Origin: an uncultured Lachnospiraceae bacterium | Lineage (GTDB): Bacteria > Bacillota > Clostridia > Lachnospirales > Lachnospiraceae | DNA: 64,000 nucleotides | Assembly (NCBI GenBank): GCA_910579465.1 | Contig: CAJTUB010000007.1 | Location: 75,011-139,010, forward strand | Direction of reading: 5' to 3' | Shown: positions 18,283 to 27,846 of the stretch, one piece after another | Layout: each line of letters begins with the position of its first letter | How positions within the stretch are numbered: position 1 is the stretch's first letter | Made by a program: the position numbers and the translations under genes | Notes under the pieces: model-generated | Seen by the model: the letters and a program-made list of their open reading frames with translations, nothing else | The model's database searches: none | What the model was told of the DNA's origin: nothing

Positions 18283-19569
18283 CTAACACAAAACAAGTCC
18301 CTGTTCAAATAGTTTTTGTACGGAATTGATAATCCCGAACTTTGCATGATACCAGGTGAGACCGCCCTGGAAATAAACCGCATACGGCTCTGCCACCGGC
18401 CCGTCTGCGGAAAGCTCAATGGAGGAGCCCTGGATAAAGGCGCCTGCCGCCATCACGACCTCGTCGTGGTAGCCCGGCATTGCCCACGGCTCCGGCACCA
18501 CATAGCTGTCTACCGGCGCCGCCTCCTGGATTCCGTGGCAGAATGCAAGCATTGCCGCCCTGCTTTTTAAGGTAACTGCCTGAATAATATCATAGCGCGG
18601 CTCTTTTCCGTTCGGAAGCACCGGAAAGCCAAGCCGTTCATATACGTTTGCCGCAAAAATGGCTCCCTTTAAGGCGCCTGCCACAACCGTCGGCGCAAGG
18701 AACAGCCCCTGGAAGAACGCGCGGTTCAGTCCGAGGCTTGCACCGACCTCTTTTCCTAAGCCCGGCGCCGTCAGACGGCAGGCACAATTCTCAACATATT
18801 CCTCTTTCCCGACAATATAGCCGCCGATTGGAGCAAGTCCGCCGCCCGGATTTTTAATCAGGGAACCGACACAAAGGTCCGCGCCGACATCCGTCGGCTC
18901 GATGACCTCGACAAATTCGCCGTAGCAGTTATCTACCATACAGATAATATCCGGCTTGATATTTTTAATGAAGGAAATCAGCACGCCGATTGCCCCCGCA
19001 GAAAGCGTCGGTCTGGTCTGGTAGCCTTTGGAACGCTGGATTGTGACTAATCTGGTTTTTTCGTTGATTGCCGCCTTTACCCCGTCAAAATCAATCATCC
19101 CGTTTTTCTTTAAATCCACCTGTGCATAGGTGACGCCATACTCTGCTAGGGAACCCTTGCATTCCCGGATACCAATAACGCCCTCTAACGTATCGTACGG
19201 CTTTCCGACCGGGGAAAGGATCTCATCTCCCGGACGGACATTCGCCGAGAGCGCTACCGAGAGCGCATGCGTGCCGGAAACCAGATTCGGGCGCACCAGC
19301 GCACTTTCCGTATGGAACACCGACGCATACACCGCCTCCAGCGTATCCCTGCCGATATCGTCATACCCATATCCGGTCGAATCGTTAAAATGGGCATCTG
19401 ACACCTTATTCTTCCGCATTGCCGAAAGCACCTTCATCTGGTTATACTCTGCGACCTCGTCCAGCTCTGCAAACCGTTCCTTTAAGCCCTCCTCGATTCC
19501 GGTGCAGAAGAAAAGCACCTTCTCGTCGATATTACAGTCCTTATACATCAGCTTTAAATAATCGTTCAT
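18283..19569 (-). CDS. Methionine gamma-lyase/aluminium-resistance family PLP protein
   Basis: The 428-residue protein belongs to the fold-type I PLP enzymes annotated as methionine gamma-lyase family or aluminium resistance protein. The PLP lysine lies in SLIKNPGGGLAP, and other anchors are RPNLVSGTHALSVAL and MVDNCYGEF. Genes of this family often lie next to miaA/mutL in Firmicutes, as here within a few kb. The true substrate is uncertain, so the call names the family only. Confidence 0.85.
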   Translation of the reverse strand: MNDYLKLMYKDCNIDEKVLFFCTGIEEGLKERFAELDEVAEYNQMKVLSAMRKNKVSDAHFNDSTGYGYDDIGRDTLEAVYASVFHTESALVRPNLVSGTHALSVALSANVRPGDEILSPVGKPYDTLEGVIGIRECKGSLAEYGVTYAQVDLKKNGMIDFDGVKAAINEKTRLVTIQRSKGYQTRPTLSAGAIGVLISFIKNIKPDIICMVDNCYGEFVEVIEPTDVGADLCVGSLIKNPGGGLAPIGGYIVGKEEYVENCACRLTAPGLGKEVGASLGLNRAFFQGLFLAPTVVAGALKGAIFAANVYERLGFPVLPNGKEPRYDIIQAVTLKSRAAMLAFCHGIQEAAPVDSYVVPEPWAMPGYHDEVVMAAGAFIQGSSIELSADGPVAEPYAVYFQGGLTWYHAKFGIINSVQKLFEQGLVLC

Positions 19570-19622
19570 GTTACGTTCTCCTGTTATTCTCCATATATTT
19601 TTTATGTAAACATTATAAGCTG

Positions 19623-20102
19623 CTAAGCAGTCCGGTGCGCCTTACAGGTCATTTCCTCTACGTTAAGCCGGAAAACTGCCACCGCGTTTTTTCCCTCTGC
19701 CTCAAAGTCCCAGTCCGCCCTTCCGGTTGCCTGCTTCATAACCGCAGAAAGCCCCAGCACCCTTTCCTCATCATTCTCAACCAGCGAAAGCGTTCCGGTC
19801 CCGACAATACTCTGGTAGACTGCCGAATATCTGCAGGCAGAGTCTCCTGCAATCAGGCTGTAGTCTGCATCCAGTTCAAATCCGACCACGGGGGAGGACT
19901 TAGAAAGCTCATATTTTCTCCCTGCCCTTGCACCGTGAAAATACAGGGTATAACGTCCTTCCCGGCAGACGTAGCCGTAATTTACCGGCACAAGATAAGG
20001 CGCCCTGTTCCCGTCGCAGAACGCCACCCGCAGAATCCGCGCCCGCGCAAGCAGGCGTTCTATCTGTTCCGGGTCTGTGATTTCCCTGTCCTTCCGTCGC
20101 AT
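19623..20102 (-). CDS. Pyridoxamine 5'-phosphate oxidase-related flavin protein (NimA-like)
   Basis: The 159 residues fit the small split-barrel flavin-binding family Pyridox_ox_2 that includes nitroimidazole resistance protein NimA. Supporting segments are ILRVAFCDGNRAPYLVPVNY, YTLYFHGARAGRK and VVGFELDADYSL. The start MRRKDREITD resembles other members. The substrate is unknown; NimA-type activity is only one possibility. It stands alone between two short spacers. Confidence 0.82.
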   Translation of the reverse strand: MRRKDREITDPEQIERLLARARILRVAFCDGNRAPYLVPVNYGYVCREGRYTLYFHGARAGRKYELSKSSPVVGFELDADYSLIAGDSACRYSAVYQSIVGTGTLSLVENDEERVLGLSAVMKQATGRADWDFEAEGKNAVAVFRLNVEEMTCKAHRTA

Positions 20103-20171
20103 AGGCGTACCTCCTTAATATTAAAATCAGGCTGCCGGAATAGCTTATACAAGCTACAAGCTTTCTCCAGC

Positions 20172-20810
20172 CTAAAGATATGGAACAAACTTCAGATACG
20201 GGGTAATCGCCTCTTTTTCCGTGCCCATTTCTTTTAAATACAAATCAGCAGTGGAATAGTCCCGCCGGCTTAAAAGAAAATAAGTTCTTGCAATATCATA
20301 AAGCGCAGGACCACGGCAGACATTCATAAAATCAATAACAACAGGCGACGTATCCGGTGTTATCAATATGTTTTCTAGATGGAAGTCTCCATGAAGCAGA
20401 TAATCCCCATCTGGCAGGGCATCAATCCCGGTCAAAATACTTTCGTCTGATGCTTCTTTTCCTACGGTTTTCAAAAATACTTTGTAAGACAATACGTTTC
20501 CGGAATGAAGGTTGAGCCACTTCCGGTGAAGACAAGCAAAATCCCGTAAAATTATATTCTTGTCTCCTTTGTCCTCATTAAAAATATCTGCCAGTATTCT
20601 TCCCTCTATTTTTTCGTAAACAATGCCATCCCGTTGTTTCGAAACAACCATTTCGTAAGGCTTTGGTACCGGAAGACCGAGCCGGAATACTTCTATCGCA
20701 TTCTTGAACTCCAGCATTGCATATTCTTTCGGATATCCCGAAAGGAACAGCTTCAATACCTTTCCATCCCCATAATCAAACACCTCTGCTGTATTTCCTT
20801 TTCCTAACAT
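20172..20810 (-). CDS. Aminoglycoside phosphotransferase-like kinase family protein
   Basis: The 212-residue protein has a protein-kinase-like fold: a glycine-rich loop (LGKGNTAEVFDYGDG), a lysine in KVLKLF, a catalytic loop HGDFHLENIL and a metal-binding DFMN. These are the phosphotransferase (APH/choline kinase) motifs. Members of this group, often called TIGR02172, have no proven substrate. Resistance to aminoglycosides should not be assumed. The base composition is more AT-rich than its neighbours, which suggests it may have been acquired. Confidence 0.8.
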   Translation of the reverse strand: MLGKGNTAEVFDYGDGKVLKLFLSGYPKEYAMLEFKNAIEVFRLGLPVPKPYEMVVSKQRDGIVYEKIEGRILADIFNEDKGDKNIILRDFACLHRKWLNLHSGNVLSYKVFLKTVGKEASDESILTGIDALPDGDYLLHGDFHLENILITPDTSPVVIDFMNVCRGPALYDIARTYFLLSRRDYSTADLYLKEMGTEKEAITPYLKFVPYL

Positions 20811-20825
20811 TATAGAACCTTCTTT

Positions 20826-21296
20826 CTATAGTATCCTCTCCATGCCGACCTTCTGCGGCAAAAGCCCGCACTTTTCATAGAATTTCATTGCGCTTTCATT
20901 ACAGCTCCAGACATTTAAGGTCAGGTTATAGCAGCCCTGCTCCCTTGCAAACGCCGTCACATACTCATAAAGCCGTGTCCCGATGTGGGCGCCGCGCGCC
21001 TGTTCGTCTACGCACAAATCGTCGATATACAGAGTCCGGATGTCGGTCAGGATATTGTTGTTTTTGTGCTGGCAGAACACGCAGAACGCATAGCCAAGTA
21101 CCTTCTCCTCTTCATCCACTGCCACAAACACAGGCTTTGTATCATCGGAAAGAATTGCCGCAAGCTCCTCATCGGTATATTTCTTTACGTCCGCCTTGAA
21201 CAAATCCGGCCTGCCATTGTGATGCACCATAAGCACCTGGCGCAAAAGCGCATTAATTCCGTCCATATCCCTGTTTTCCGCTCTCCGGATTCTCAT
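20826..21296 (-). CDS. GNAT family N-acetyltransferase
   Basis: The 156 residues carry the GNAT acetyl-CoA-binding core: a strand (VLGYAFCVF), the motif-A helix DEQARGAHIGTRLYEYV and the terminal NLTLNVWSCNESAMKFYEKCG segment. The acceptor substrate is unknown. The start codon overlaps the stop of miaA in an ATGA arrangement, so it is probably translated by coupling with miaA. Confidence 0.9.
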   Translation of the reverse strand: MRIRRAENRDMDGINALLRQVLMVHHNGRPDLFKADVKKYTDEELAAILSDDTKPVFVAVDEEEKVLGYAFCVFCQHKNNNILTDIRTLYIDDLCVDEQARGAHIGTRLYEYVTAFAREQGCYNLTLNVWSCNESAMKFYEKCGLLPQKVGMERIL

Positions 21297-22282
21297 AAAA
21301 AATTCCTTCTTTCTGTTTCCTTGTTTTTGAATAAAATTCCCCTGTCTTTTGCTTCTGCTAGCATTGCCGCAAGAATCGCGTCCTCGTCGGCATAGGTGCC
21401 CTTATCAAACCAGAGCACGTCCCGTTCCCGTTTAAACCAGGTCAGCTGCCGCTTGGCAAAGTGCCTTGTGTCGCGCTTTAAGACGGAAACCGCCTCCGCA
21501 AGCGTACACTCCCCGTTCAGATAAGCAAGGATTTCCTTATAGCCGAGCCCCTGCATCGAAACCATCCCTGCCGTACAGCCCTCCGCCATAAGCGCCCGGA
21601 CCTCCTCCACAAGCCCTTCCGCTATCATTTTGTCAATCCGCCTCTCAATCCGCCGGTACAGCACGGAACGCTCCTCCGTCAGCACAAAATAAGCGCTGTT
21701 ATATGCAGACTCTTTTTTCCGCTGTTCCTCGTTGTGGGCGGAAATCGGCGTCCCGGTCTGCCGGTAAAACTCCAGCGCGCGGATAACCCGCTTTACATTG
21801 TTGGCGTGGATTGCCTCCGCCGAAGCAGGATCCACCTCCGCAAGTCTTGCATGTAACGCTTCGGCGCCGTACTGCGCGGCATATTCCGAAAGCTCCTCCC
21901 GGTATGCCGTATCCTCCGTGGTTTCCGTAAAATCGATGTCATACAGCACTGCCTGGATATAAAACCCGGTGCCGCCGACCAGAACCGGAACATGACCCCG
22001 GTCCGTAATCTCCCGGATGAGACGTCTGGCATCCGCGGCAAACCGTACGACATGATACTCCTCCTGTGGCTCGCAAATATCAATCAGATGGTGCGGGACG
22101 CCGCACATTTCTTCTTTTTTTATTTTTGCGGTCCCGATATCCATACGGCGGTACACCTGCATGGAATCCGCCGAAATAATCTCACCGTTTACCGCCTTTG
22201 CCAGCCGGATGGACAGATTTGTCTTGCCTGCCGCCGTAGGGCCTGTCAATATCAATAATGGCAGCCTTCCTGTCGCCTCCAT
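21293..22282 (-). CDS. miaA: tRNA dimethylallyltransferase
   Basis: MiaA adds the dimethylallyl group to A37 of tRNAs that read UNN codons. The 329-residue protein has the P-loop GPTAAGKTNLSIRLA, the substrate region SADSMQVYRRMDIGTAK and the conserved VGGTGFYIQAVLYD. Length is normal. It lies downstream of mutL, the classical mutS-mutL-miaA grouping, and overlaps the GNAT gene by 4 bp. Confidence 0.96.
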   Translation of the reverse strand: MEATGRLPLLILTGPTAAGKTNLSIRLAKAVNGEIISADSMQVYRRMDIGTAKIKKEEMCGVPHHLIDICEPQEEYHVVRFAADARRLIREITDRGHVPVLVGGTGFYIQAVLYDIDFTETTEDTAYREELSEYAAQYGAEALHARLAEVDPASAEAIHANNVKRVIRALEFYRQTGTPISAHNEEQRKKESAYNSAYFVLTEERSVLYRRIERRIDKMIAEGLVEEVRALMAEGCTAGMVSMQGLGYKEILAYLNGECTLAEAVSVLKRDTRHFAKRQLTWFKRERDVLWFDKGTYADEDAILAAMLAEAKDRGILFKNKETERRNFL

Positions 22283-22473
22283 CGTCCTTGCCTCGCCCCT
22301 TCCTGTACTATTTTTTCACTTTCTTATTTAAACAATTTGGGTTTCCGCATTTTTTGAACCACCTTTAAAAGTTCCGCAAACTGTGCAGCATCTTATTTTT
22401 GCATCTGTCCGAAGAACCGCGTTTTTAGCGGAGCCGGAATCTCCTCTTAGAGCTGGTTAGGCGCAAGCCCATT

Positions 22474-24624
22474 CTACACAATCCGCTTGAATTTCTTCTC
22501 TATCTCCTGCCTTGACATGGAAATCGTCGTCGGACGCCCGTGCGGGCAATGGTACGGATTATCTAAGGTAAATAATAGGTCAATCATTGCCTCTGCCTCC
22601 GGTAAGGAAAGCGTCTGGTTTCCCTTGACTGCCGCCTTACAGGACATGGAAGCCACCTTTTCCACCAAAAGCTCCGGACTGCCGTGGAGCCGTTCCTCTA
22701 CCAGCTCGTCAAGCAGCTGTACAAAAAGCTCCCCGCCGGTCAGACCGCACAAATCCGCCGGTACGCCGCTTACCTTGTAATCCCTGCCGCCGAAAGGTTC
22801 AAACTCAAAGCCGAGGCGGCGGAGTACCTCCGCCTGCTCCTTCAGCACCTCATCCTCCCGGATGGAGAGCGTCGCCACATACGGCGGTGCAAGCTGCTGG
22901 GTCAGCATCTCCTTTTCCCGGACACGCTTCATCGTCTGTTCAAATAAAATCTTTTCGTGGGCGGCATGCTGGTCAATCATAAAAAGCTGCCCCTCCATTT
23001 CAATCAGCCAGTAGGTAGAAAACAGCTGTCCGATAATACGGTACTCCTTTTTATTTTTCTCCCGAAGCAAATCCGGAAGCTCCATCTGTTCCGGCGTCTC
23101 CTTCCGGTTTTCCGTTTTTTCTATTTCCGTTTCCGTCCCTGGTTCCGGCGGCGTTTGCTTCTGCACCTTTTCTTTCTCCGGAGGTGTCATCAGAGGTGTT
23201 ACCGCAGAGGAAAGGACTGCTCCTTCTGCCTCTTTTTCTTCTAAAATCCGCCCTTTTTCTGACTGCTGTAGAATCTGCAAACCATTGAAATTCTGCGGTT
23301 TTTCTGCGTTTCTCTCCAGCACCCCTGTTACTTCGATTTTATCTGATGCGACATTTGTAGAATGCTGTCTGTTTTCCATATGATAAGGCGCTGGAGCTTC
23401 CCTCAACAAAGACTCTCTGCCCTGTCCTGTGACGGCTGTAGTAGCAGGTGATGTCTGTACCGCCGGTTTTCCCGTCTCTTTCTCCTTTGTCTGCTGTCCG
23501 GGCCTTGCCGTTTCCTTCTCCTGCTGTCTGAGCCTTGCCGTCTCAAACTGCTCCGGCCGCTCTTCTCTTTTGACCGGCGGGGCGCTGGCCGCCTTTGTTT
23601 CTTTTCCGAAACCGACCTGCGGAATCATATTTTTCCCGGAAAGAGCCTCCTTTACCGCATGATAGACCGCGTAATAGACGGCCTCCCCGTCCGAAAAACG
23701 GACCTCCAGCTTTGTCGGATGGACATTGACGTCAAGCATGGCGGTATCCATGAAAATATGGAGTGCCGTAAACGGGTACTTATGCTGCATCATATAGGGG
23801 CGGTACGCTTCCTCGATTGCCTTGCTGATGATACTGCTTTTAATGTAGCGCCCGTTAATAAAATAGTTCTCATAGTTCCGGTTTCCCCTTGAAACCACGG
23901 GCTTTCCGAGAAAGCCGGATACCTTTATCCCTGCGCTTTCGTCAAGGTGGGACACCTCCAAAAGATTTGCGGCGACCTCACGCCCGTAAATCTGGTAAAT
24001 GACCTCCTTTAAATTGCCGTTTCCGGAGGTCTGCAGCACAATTTTTCCGCTGTTAATAAACTTATAGGCAATTTCCGGGCGGCTGAGCGCCATCCGCTGC
24101 ATCAGCTCGGAGCAGTACCCTGCTTCCGTCATGGCGGACTTCAGAAACTTGCGCCTTGCCGGTACGTTATAAAACAGATTCCGCACTAAAAACGTAGTGC
24201 CGTCCGGACAGCCTGCCTCCTCAAGCGTCCCTTCCGCGCCGCCCTCGATGCAGTAGCGGCTTCCGGTAAAGGAGTCCTTCGTCTTTGTAATCAGCTCGAC
24301 CTGCGCCACGGCGGCGATGCTCGAGAGCGCCTCACCGCGGAAGCCAAGGCTTCCCGCTGTCAGCAGGTCCTCTACGGTACGGATTTTACTGGTGGAATGG
24401 CGCAGAAAGGCAGTCCGTACCTCCTCCGCGGCAATGCCCGAGCCGTTGTCGGTAATGCGGATGAAGCCGTTCCCGCCCTCCTTCAGCTCCACCGTAATCA
24501 TGGTAGCGCCGGCGTCGATGGCGTTTTCGGTCAGCTCCTTTACGACAGAGGAAGGGCGCTCCACGACTTCGCCTGCCGCAATTTTATCAATCGTATCCTT
24601 GTCTAATAGCGCTATCCTTCCCAT
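22474..24624 (-). CDS. mutL: DNA mismatch repair protein MutL
   Basis: The 716-residue protein has the N-terminal GHKL ATPase domain (ENAIDAGAT, DNGSGI, GFRGEALSS). A glutamate- and lysine-rich linker follows (about residues 330-520), then a C-terminal dimerisation/endonuclease domain. The metal-binding motif DQHAAHEKILFE and the zinc-site CPHGRPT mark it as the nicking type found in bacteria without MutH. It acts with MutS to license strand removal. It is 62 bp downstream of mutS. Confidence 0.96.
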   Translation of the reverse strand: MGRIALLDKDTIDKIAAGEVVERPSSVVKELTENAIDAGATMITVELKEGGNGFIRITDNGSGIAAEEVRTAFLRHSTSKIRTVEDLLTAGSLGFRGEALSSIAAVAQVELITKTKDSFTGSRYCIEGGAEGTLEEAGCPDGTTFLVRNLFYNVPARRKFLKSAMTEAGYCSELMQRMALSRPEIAYKFINSGKIVLQTSGNGNLKEVIYQIYGREVAANLLEVSHLDESAGIKVSGFLGKPVVSRGNRNYENYFINGRYIKSSIISKAIEEAYRPYMMQHKYPFTALHIFMDTAMLDVNVHPTKLEVRFSDGEAVYYAVYHAVKEALSGKNMIPQVGFGKETKAASAPPVKREERPEQFETARLRQQEKETARPGQQTKEKETGKPAVQTSPATTAVTGQGRESLLREAPAPYHMENRQHSTNVASDKIEVTGVLERNAEKPQNFNGLQILQQSEKGRILEEKEAEGAVLSSAVTPLMTPPEKEKVQKQTPPEPGTETEIEKTENRKETPEQMELPDLLREKNKKEYRIIGQLFSTYWLIEMEGQLFMIDQHAAHEKILFEQTMKRVREKEMLTQQLAPPYVATLSIREDEVLKEQAEVLRRLGFEFEPFGGRDYKVSGVPADLCGLTGGELFVQLLDELVEERLHGSPELLVEKVASMSCKAAVKGNQTLSLPEAEAMIDLLFTLDNPYHCPHGRPTTISMSRQEIEKKFKRIV

Positions 24625-24686
24625 GACTGCCGCTCCCTTCTGTCCGGACTGTGTGTGGTTCCAGGTTTCTGCTGAACCTTTGTCGG

Positions 24687-27356
24687 TTATTTCATTTTCT
24701 CCTTTGCCTGCTCCTGTAAACGATACAGAAGATTCAGCGCGTCAATCGGCGTCATTACCGAAAGATTCAGCTCCGCCAGCGTCTTTAGGACAGCCGCATC
24801 CTCCGATTCCTCGGTCCCGAACATCGTCAGCTGACCGTTTACTGTCTCCTTCTGTGCCTTTTCCCTGCGCAGCCTTACCGCCTGCTTTATCTCTATCTGC
24901 GCCGCATTTTTGGTAATATCCCGCTCGGCAAGCTCGTCTGCAATCTCCCGCGCCCGCATAAGCACCTCGCCCGGTACACCGGCAAGCTTTGCCACCTGGA
25001 TTCCATAGCTTTTATCCGCGCCGCCCGGAATAATCTTCCTCAAAAAGACAATATCCTCTCCCTGCTCTTTTACGGCGATGCAATAGTTATGTACGGCGTC
25101 TAACTTTCCCTCTAGCTCCGTCAGCTCGTGGTAATGGGTCGCAAACAGAGACTTTGCGCCAATCCGCTTCGGGTCTGCAATGTGCTCCACGACCGCCCAT
25201 GCAATGGAAAGACCGTCAAAGGTGCTCGTCCCCCTGCCGATTTCATCCAGAATCAGCAGGCTGTTTCTGGTCGCGTTCCGCAGGATATTGGCTACCTCGG
25301 TCATTTCCACCATAAAGGTACTCTGCCCTGAAGCCAGGTCGTCGGAAGCCCCTACTCTCGTAAAAATCCGGTCGCAGATGCCGATTTGCGCGCTCTCCGC
25401 CGGAACAAAGCTCCCAATCTGTGCCATCAGCACAATCAGCGCCGTCTGGCGCATATAGGTTGACTTTCCTGCCATATTCGGTCCGGTAATAATGGAAATC
25501 CGGTTTTCGTTATTATCAAGACAGGTATCATTTTTGACAAACATATCGTTCGGAATCATCTGCTCGACGACAGGGTGTCTTCCGCCGGTAATCCGGATTA
25601 CGCCGTTTTTGTCAATTTCCGGACGGACGTAGCGGTTTTTCTCTGCCACGGCTGCAAGCGAGGCGAACAAATCCAGCCATGCGACCGCCTTCGCGGTCTG
25701 CTTGATACGCACGACCTCTGCCGCCACTGCCTCCCGGATTTCCGCAAAGAGCGAATATTCGAGGGAAAAAAGCTTGTCCTCCGCGCCTAAAATATCCTCC
25801 TCCAGCTTCTTTAGCTCCTCGGTCGTATAGCGCTCGGCATTCGTCAGCGTCTGCTTCCGTATCCAGGACGGCGGAACAAGATGCTGGTACGACTTTGTCA
25901 CCTCAAAATAATAGCCGAACACACGGTTAAACTTGACCTTCAGGTTCTTGATTCCGGTCGCCTCCCGCTCCCGCTCCTCGACCTCGGCGAGCCATCCCTT
26001 TCCCTCGGTCTTTGCAAGGCGCAGGCGGTCCACCTCTTCGTTATAGCCGCCCTTGATAATGCTGCCCTCCTTGACGGCAAGCGGCGCGTCCGGGTCAATG
26101 GAGTCTTCAATCAGCCCGCTCAGGTCCGTCAGCGGGTCCAGCTCCTCGTAAATTGTTTTCAATAACGGCGCTTCCAAATCGCCAAGCAGCACCCGGATGG
26201 GCGGAAGCATGGCAAGAGAGGACTGGAACGCAAGCAAATCCCGAGGGTTGGCGGAACGGTAGGTGACACGGCTTAAGAGCCGCTCTAAGTCATACACCGC
26301 ATTCAGGTATTCCCGCAGCTCCGCCCTTGTAATGCCGTTCTCCTTCAGCTCCTCCACGGCGGCAAGCCGTTCGTTGATTTCCTCCCGCTCCAGTAACGGC
26401 TGCTCGATACAGCTGCGCAGAAGCCTTGCGCCCATTGCGGTTTTCGTTTTATCCAGTACCCAGAGCAGCGAGCCGCGCTTCTGCTTTTCCCGCAGCGTCT
26501 CGGTCAGCTCAAGGTTTCTTCTCGTACTGCTGTCCAAAATCATATACTTTCCGGTCACATAGGTCTGAATCCGGGTAATATGCTCCATAGAGGACTTCTG
26601 GGTCTCCTTCAGGTACTGCATCACTGCCCCTGCTGCAATGGTCCCTGCCGGAAAATCGGAAAGCCCGAGCCCGGCAAGCGTCCCGACCTTAAAATGGGAC
26701 ATCAGGGCGCGCTCACACGCCGAGGCGTCAAAAAACCGCTCGTCCAAGGACTCTATGGCAGTCCGCATCCGGTTTTTGCAGTCCTCGGTATCCACGCCGC
26801 TCATAAAAAAGGCTCCGTTGCAGACAAGCTCCGACGGGGTAAACTTTGTCAGCTCGTCGGATGCCTTCCTTGCTTCGTCGACCTCGGTCACATAGTAGTC
26901 CCCTGTCGTTACGTCCACCGCCGCAATCCCGAACGTATCCCCGCTGTAATAGATCCCCATCAGGTAATTATTTTTTCCTTCGTCAAGGCTCTGCGGGTTT
27001 AAATTGGTTCCCGGCGTCACGACACGGATGACCTCTCGCTTTACAATCCCCTTGGCAAGCTTCGGATCCTCCACCTGCTCGCAGATTGCCACACGGTAGC
27101 CCTTTCCGACCAGACGGTTAATATAGGTTTCCGCCGCATGGAACGGAACGCCGCACATCGGGGCGCGCTCCTCCAACCCGCAGCTTTTCCCGGTCAGGGT
27201 CAGCTCTAACTCCTTTGACACCGTTACGGCATCCTCAAAAAACATCTCGTAAAAATCCCCAAGCCGGTAAAACAAGATGCAGTCGCCGTATGCCTCCTTC
27301 ATTTCCAGGTAGTGCTGCATCATCGGCGTCGCCTTCTCATAGACTGCCTTATCCAT
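24687..27356 (-). CDS. mutS: DNA mismatch repair protein MutS
   Basis: MutS recognises mismatches through its N-terminal domain (residues LFYRLGDFYEMFFEDA, including the conserved FYE motif) and has the C-terminal ABC-type ATPase with P-loop GPNMAGKSTYMRQ and LLILDEIGRGTSTFDG. I set the start at the ATG at 27356 (889 aa), which follows a perfect GGAGGA site. A longer reading from 27416 adds 20 non-homologous residues. The start overlaps the stop of the RNase HI gene by 8 bp. Confidence 0.96.
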   Translation of the reverse strand: MDKAVYEKATPMMQHYLEMKEAYGDCILFYRLGDFYEMFFEDAVTVSKELELTLTGKSCGLEERAPMCGVPFHAAETYINRLVGKGYRVAICEQVEDPKLAKGIVKREVIRVVTPGTNLNPQSLDEGKNNYLMGIYYSGDTFGIAAVDVTTGDYYVTEVDEARKASDELTKFTPSELVCNGAFFMSGVDTEDCKNRMRTAIESLDERFFDASACERALMSHFKVGTLAGLGLSDFPAGTIAAGAVMQYLKETQKSSMEHITRIQTYVTGKYMILDSSTRRNLELTETLREKQKRGSLLWVLDKTKTAMGARLLRSCIEQPLLEREEINERLAAVEELKENGITRAELREYLNAVYDLERLLSRVTYRSANPRDLLAFQSSLAMLPPIRVLLGDLEAPLLKTIYEELDPLTDLSGLIEDSIDPDAPLAVKEGSIIKGGYNEEVDRLRLAKTEGKGWLAEVEEREREATGIKNLKVKFNRVFGYYFEVTKSYQHLVPPSWIRKQTLTNAERYTTEELKKLEEDILGAEDKLFSLEYSLFAEIREAVAAEVVRIKQTAKAVAWLDLFASLAAVAEKNRYVRPEIDKNGVIRITGGRHPVVEQMIPNDMFVKNDTCLDNNENRISIITGPNMAGKSTYMRQTALIVLMAQIGSFVPAESAQIGICDRIFTRVGASDDLASGQSTFMVEMTEVANILRNATRNSLLILDEIGRGTSTFDGLSIAWAVVEHIADPKRIGAKSLFATHYHELTELEGKLDAVHNYCIAVKEQGEDIVFLRKIIPGGADKSYGIQVAKLAGVPGEVLMRAREIADELAERDITKNAAQIEIKQAVRLRREKAQKETVNGQLTMFGTEESEDAAVLKTLAELNLSVMTPIDALNLLYRLQEQAKEKMK

Positions 27357-27846
27357 TCTGTTCCTCCAATCCTTCGTCCACGCGAAGGTTTTCTCCGTCG
27401 GCGGCGGTCGTTGCAAGCGTATCGCACCGCTCGTTCTGCGGGTGTCCGTTATGCCCCTTGACCCAGAAAAACTCCGCCGTATGAGGCTCCATTGCCGTAA
27501 GCAGGCGCTTCCAGAGGTCTACATTTTTCACCGCCTCGTTTTTTCCGCGCCGCCAGCCCTTTTTGATCCAGCCGGCAAGCCATCCCTCGTTAAACGCCTT
27601 GACAAGATACTGGGAATCGGAATATACCGCCACCTCGCAGGGCTTTGTCAGCGCCTCAAAGCCTGCAATGGCAGCCATCAGCTCCATCCGGTTGTTTGTC
27701 GTTTTTTTATAGCCTCCGGAATACTCCCGCAGATGCTCGGTTCCGTTTTTATCCACAAACGAAAGCACGGTCCCGTAGCCGCCCGGTCCGTCCGGGTTTC
27801 CTCTTGCCGCTCCGTCCGTATACATCGTTACCTTCATCATTTCCAT
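27349..27846 (-). CDS. rnhA: Ribonuclease HI
   Basis: RNase HI cleaves the RNA strand of RNA-DNA hybrids. The four acidic catalytic residues are visible in YTDGAARGNP, NRMELMAAI, VYSDSQYLVKAF and NERCDTLAT. The 165-residue length is typical with a short C-terminal acidic tail. It overlaps the MutS-like gene by 10 bp and mutS by 8 bp, so the three are translationally linked. The start could be any of the closely spaced methionines at its N-terminus. Confidence 0.93.
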   Translation of the reverse strand: MEMMKVTMYTDGAARGNPDGPGGYGTVLSFVDKNGTEHLREYSGGYKKTTNNRMELMAAIAGFEALTKPCEVAVYSDSQYLVKAFNEGWLAGWIKKGWRRGKNEAVKNVDLWKRLLTAMEPHTAEFFWVKGHNGHPQNERCDTLATTAADGENLRVDEGLEEQNG